Assembly: GCA_020725265.1 (NCBI GenBank)
Contig: DYFK01000027.1
Coordinates: 1-35,056 of the forward strand
DNA length: 35,056 nucleotides
Direction: 5' to 3'
Origin: Hydrogenophilus sp.
Lineage (GTDB): Bacteria; Pseudomonadota; Gammaproteobacteria; Burkholderiales; Thiobacillaceae
Numbering within the stretch: the first letter of the stretch is position 1; each line of letters opens with the position of its first letter. Under the pieces are notes generated by a model that saw only the letters and a list, made by a program, of their open reading frames with translations, was not told where the DNA came from and did not search any database. This document shows positions 33,283 to 35,056 of this stretch, piece after piece. The translations under genes and the position numbers were made by a program.

Positions 33283-34905
33283 ATGGCCGAGCGCATCCTG
33301 TTCGTCATCCCGCCATACTTCAACATCGACGACTACGGACCGGGCAATCGTGCCAGCGTCCTGCCGCCATTCACCATTCCCTATGGCATCCTGTCCCTGC
33401 ATGCCTATCTGAAGGCACGCTGCGCCAAGCCCGTGGAGGTGGACATCCTCGACCTCAACCTGCCATTGCGTCAGGCCGTGGACAGGGGCGAGACCGCCGA
33501 CATCCTAGCCCGCTTCGACCATCTCATCGCCGAGCGTGTCAACGTCTTCCAGCCGACCGTGGTGGGTATCTCGGCGCTGTTCAACATCTCTTTCCGCTAT
33601 ATCCAGGACATCGCCCGGGTCGCCCGCCAGAGCGCGCCCGAGGCGCTGATTGTGGCGGGTGGCGGGCTGCCCTCGGCGGCCTACCAGCAGGTACTCGACC
33701 TGTGTCCGGACGTGGATGCCATCTGCAAGGGCGAGGGCGAGATTCCCGTTCGCGATCTTGTTGACGCTGACGAACCGGCGGCCGTGCTGGCCCACCACCC
33801 GTCCTGGATTACACGGGATGGTGTTGCCGCGGGCAAGATCCCCAGCCACACCTTTGTCGCCGATCTGGACGAGATTCCCATGCTCGACTACGACATGCTT
33901 GATCTAGACGATTACAACTCGCGTTCCATTGACAAGCGCTATGCCGGACTGAAGAAGCGTGAAATGGCGATTCATACTTCGCGTGGCTGCCCGTTTCTGT
34001 GCGTGTTCTGCTCGAACCCTTCGCTGCACGGTCGCCAGGTGCGGGCCATGAGCGTCGAGCGTGTACGCGCCGAGGTGCGCTTGATGAAGGAACGCTGGAG
34101 TCTGACCGTCCTCCTGATCGAGGACGACCACTTCTTCTTTGACAAGGCGCGGGCCAAGGAAGTCCTGCGCGCGCTGGCTGAAATGGGCATCCGCATCGAG
34201 TTTCCCAACGGGGTGGCGGTGTACGCCATCGACGAGGAGGTGGCCGAATTGTTCAGCCGCGCGGGTGTATCGACAGTGGCGTTAGCGGTGGAGTCGGGTT
34301 CCGACTATGTGCTCAACAAGATCATCAAAAAGCCGCTCAAGACTGGCATCGTCAAGGACAAGGTGGCCATGTTGCGCCGGAATGGCGTGCAGAGCCATGT
34401 ATTCATCGTGCTCGGTCTACCCGGCGAGATGGACGAGCACCGACAGCAGACCCTGGACCTGCTGCTCGACGTTGGCTTCGACTGGGCACACATTTTCTGC
34501 GCGGTACCCATTTTCGGCAGCCGATTGCATGAAATCTGCGTCGAGAACGGTTACATCGAGCAGACCGGCTTCCTGGATCACGTCAATACCAAATCGGTCA
34601 TCCGGGCCCCTGGCGTCGACCCGGAGGCGATCGAGCGTACCGCCTACCAGATGAACCTGATAGTGAACTTCGTCCACAACTACAACCTGGCCGCCGGCAA
34701 CTATGAGACGGCAGTGCATTACTTCGAGAACGTGGTCAACAAGTATCCCGGTCACGCCTTCGGCCACCATGCCTTGGCGCGTGCCTATGATGGAGTCGGC
34801 CGCGCCGATGCCGCGATGTCAGCGCGCCGACGCTTCCAGGAGATCGTCGCCAACGACGTTTGGTGGAGCGAACAGTCGGTACGGCATGGCCTCGTCACAG
34901 GGTAG
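33283..34905 (+). CDS. B12-binding-type radical SAM protein with C-terminal TPR-like segment
   Basis: A 540-residue protein with the three-part form of class B radical SAM enzymes. Residues 1-180 form a cobalamin-binding-like Rossmann domain (RILFVIPPYF, VVGISALFNISFRYIQDIAR, IVAGGGLPSA, DAICKGEGE). The usual DXHXXG cobalamin-His motif is not seen. The radical SAM core has Cys236, Cys240 and Cys243 in SRGCPFLCVFC, then LIEDDHFFFDKARA, ALAVESGSDYVL and FIVLGLPGEM. Residues about 465-530 (YNLAAGNYETAVHYFENVVN, HALARAYDGVGRADAAM) read as tetratricopeptide repeats. It starts 10 bases after the previous radical SAM gene, so the two are probably partners. Possible jobs are C-methylation or rearrangement of a sugar; not provable here. 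Confidence 0.88.
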   Translation: MAERILFVIPPYFNIDDYGPGNRASVLPPFTIPYGILSLHAYLKARCAKPVEVDILDLNLPLRQAVDRGETADILARFDHLIAERVNVFQPTVVGISALFNISFRYIQDIARVARQSAPEALIVAGGGLPSAAYQQVLDLCPDVDAICKGEGEIPVRDLVDADEPAAVLAHHPSWITRDGVAAGKIPSHTFVADLDEIPMLDYDMLDLDDYNSRSIDKRYAGLKKREMAIHTSRGCPFLCVFCSNPSLHGRQVRAMSVERVRAEVRLMKERWSLTVLLIEDDHFFFDKARAKEVLRALAEMGIRIEFPNGVAVYAIDEEVAELFSRAGVSTVALAVESGSDYVLNKIIKKPLKTGIVKDKVAMLRRNGVQSHVFIVLGLPGEMDEHRQQTLDLLLDVGFDWAHIFCAVPIFGSRLHEICVENGYIEQTGFLDHVNTKSVIRAPGVDPEAIERTAYQMNLIVNFVHNYNLAAGNYETAVHYFENVVNKYPGHAFGHHALARAYDGVGRADAAMSARRRFQEIVANDVWWSEQSVRHGLVTG

Positions 34906-35056
34906 CTATATGGGAATCGTCGTGGACAGTTATCCCGGGGAAACAGTCCAATCTTGGCCGTCCGGCGGCATCTGGCGAAGGATATGGCCTGGATGCGCGT
35001 CCTTGGCTGAAATGCGCTTCGAGTCATGTCTGCCATCAGACGTGGCTGGGTTCTAA
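34906..35056. other. Unassigned window end
   Basis: No gene is supported. ATG 34910 opens a 48-codon frame that stops at the last base of the window, but it has no ribosome site and unremarkable composition. No terminator is seen, so the operon may continue beyond the window. Confidence 0.4.

Overview
The window (about 63% G+C by eye, dense, mostly plus-strand genes) looks like the chromosome of a gammaproteobacterium, or a close betaproteobacterial relative. The evidence is the DnaK tail, the rnr-rlmB gene pair, and an hpt/5'-methylthioinosine phosphorylase pair. One block, with alphaproteobacterial-type flagellins next to flbT and flaF, does not fit this background well and may have been acquired. 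No database search was possible, so the taxonomic placement is inference.

Layout. (1) 1-3.3 kb: the 3' three quarters of dnaK with its terminator, facing a minus-strand pair made of a SpoU/TrmH rRNA methyltransferase and a GYF_2/pentapeptide-repeat membrane protein. (2) 3.3-3.5 kb: an AT-richer gap with a near-consensus minus-strand promoter, two stem-loops flanking a CU-rich anti-Shine-Dalgarno-like stretch, and a strong intrinsic terminator. This is a candidate small RNA of about 105 nt, or an attenuated leader of the pentapeptide gene. (3) 3.6-5.6 kb: an EF-G-like translational GTPase with Tyr where EF-G has its catalytic His. (4) 5.7-16.4 kb: a two-partner secretion operon: TpsB transporter, a 2026-residue filamentous-haemagglutinin-type TpsA, and an overlapping gene for an exported WD40-caspase (orthocaspase) protein. 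(5) 16.7-21.3 kb: a housekeeping block: tRNA-Leu(CAG) on the minus strand diverging from rnr, then rlmB, hpt and mtiP on the plus strand. (6) 21.4-26.5 kb: a flagellar filament locus: TPR protein, flagellin 1 (sigma-28 promoter), an unknown 210-residue protein, flagellin 2 (sigma-54 promoter), flbT and flaF. (7) 26.6-34.9 kb: a tightly overlapping sugar operon: CDP-glucose synthesis (rfbF), 4,6-dehydration (rfbG), C3 deoxygenation (rfbH), an RmlC-like epimerase and an SDR reductase, then an FkbM methyltransferase and two radical SAM proteins. The sugar genes are the set expected for a CDP-3,6-dideoxyhexose, with a 5-epimerase as in ascarylose synthesis.

The filament and sugar loci adjoin, which suggests that the sugar decorates flagellin, although an O-antigen role is equally possible from sequence. 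The items most worth testing are the candidate sRNA, the secretion-linked orthocaspase, the split sigma-factor control of two near-identical flagellins beside FlbT/FlaF, and the dideoxysugar operon with its extended RfbH and radical SAM partners.
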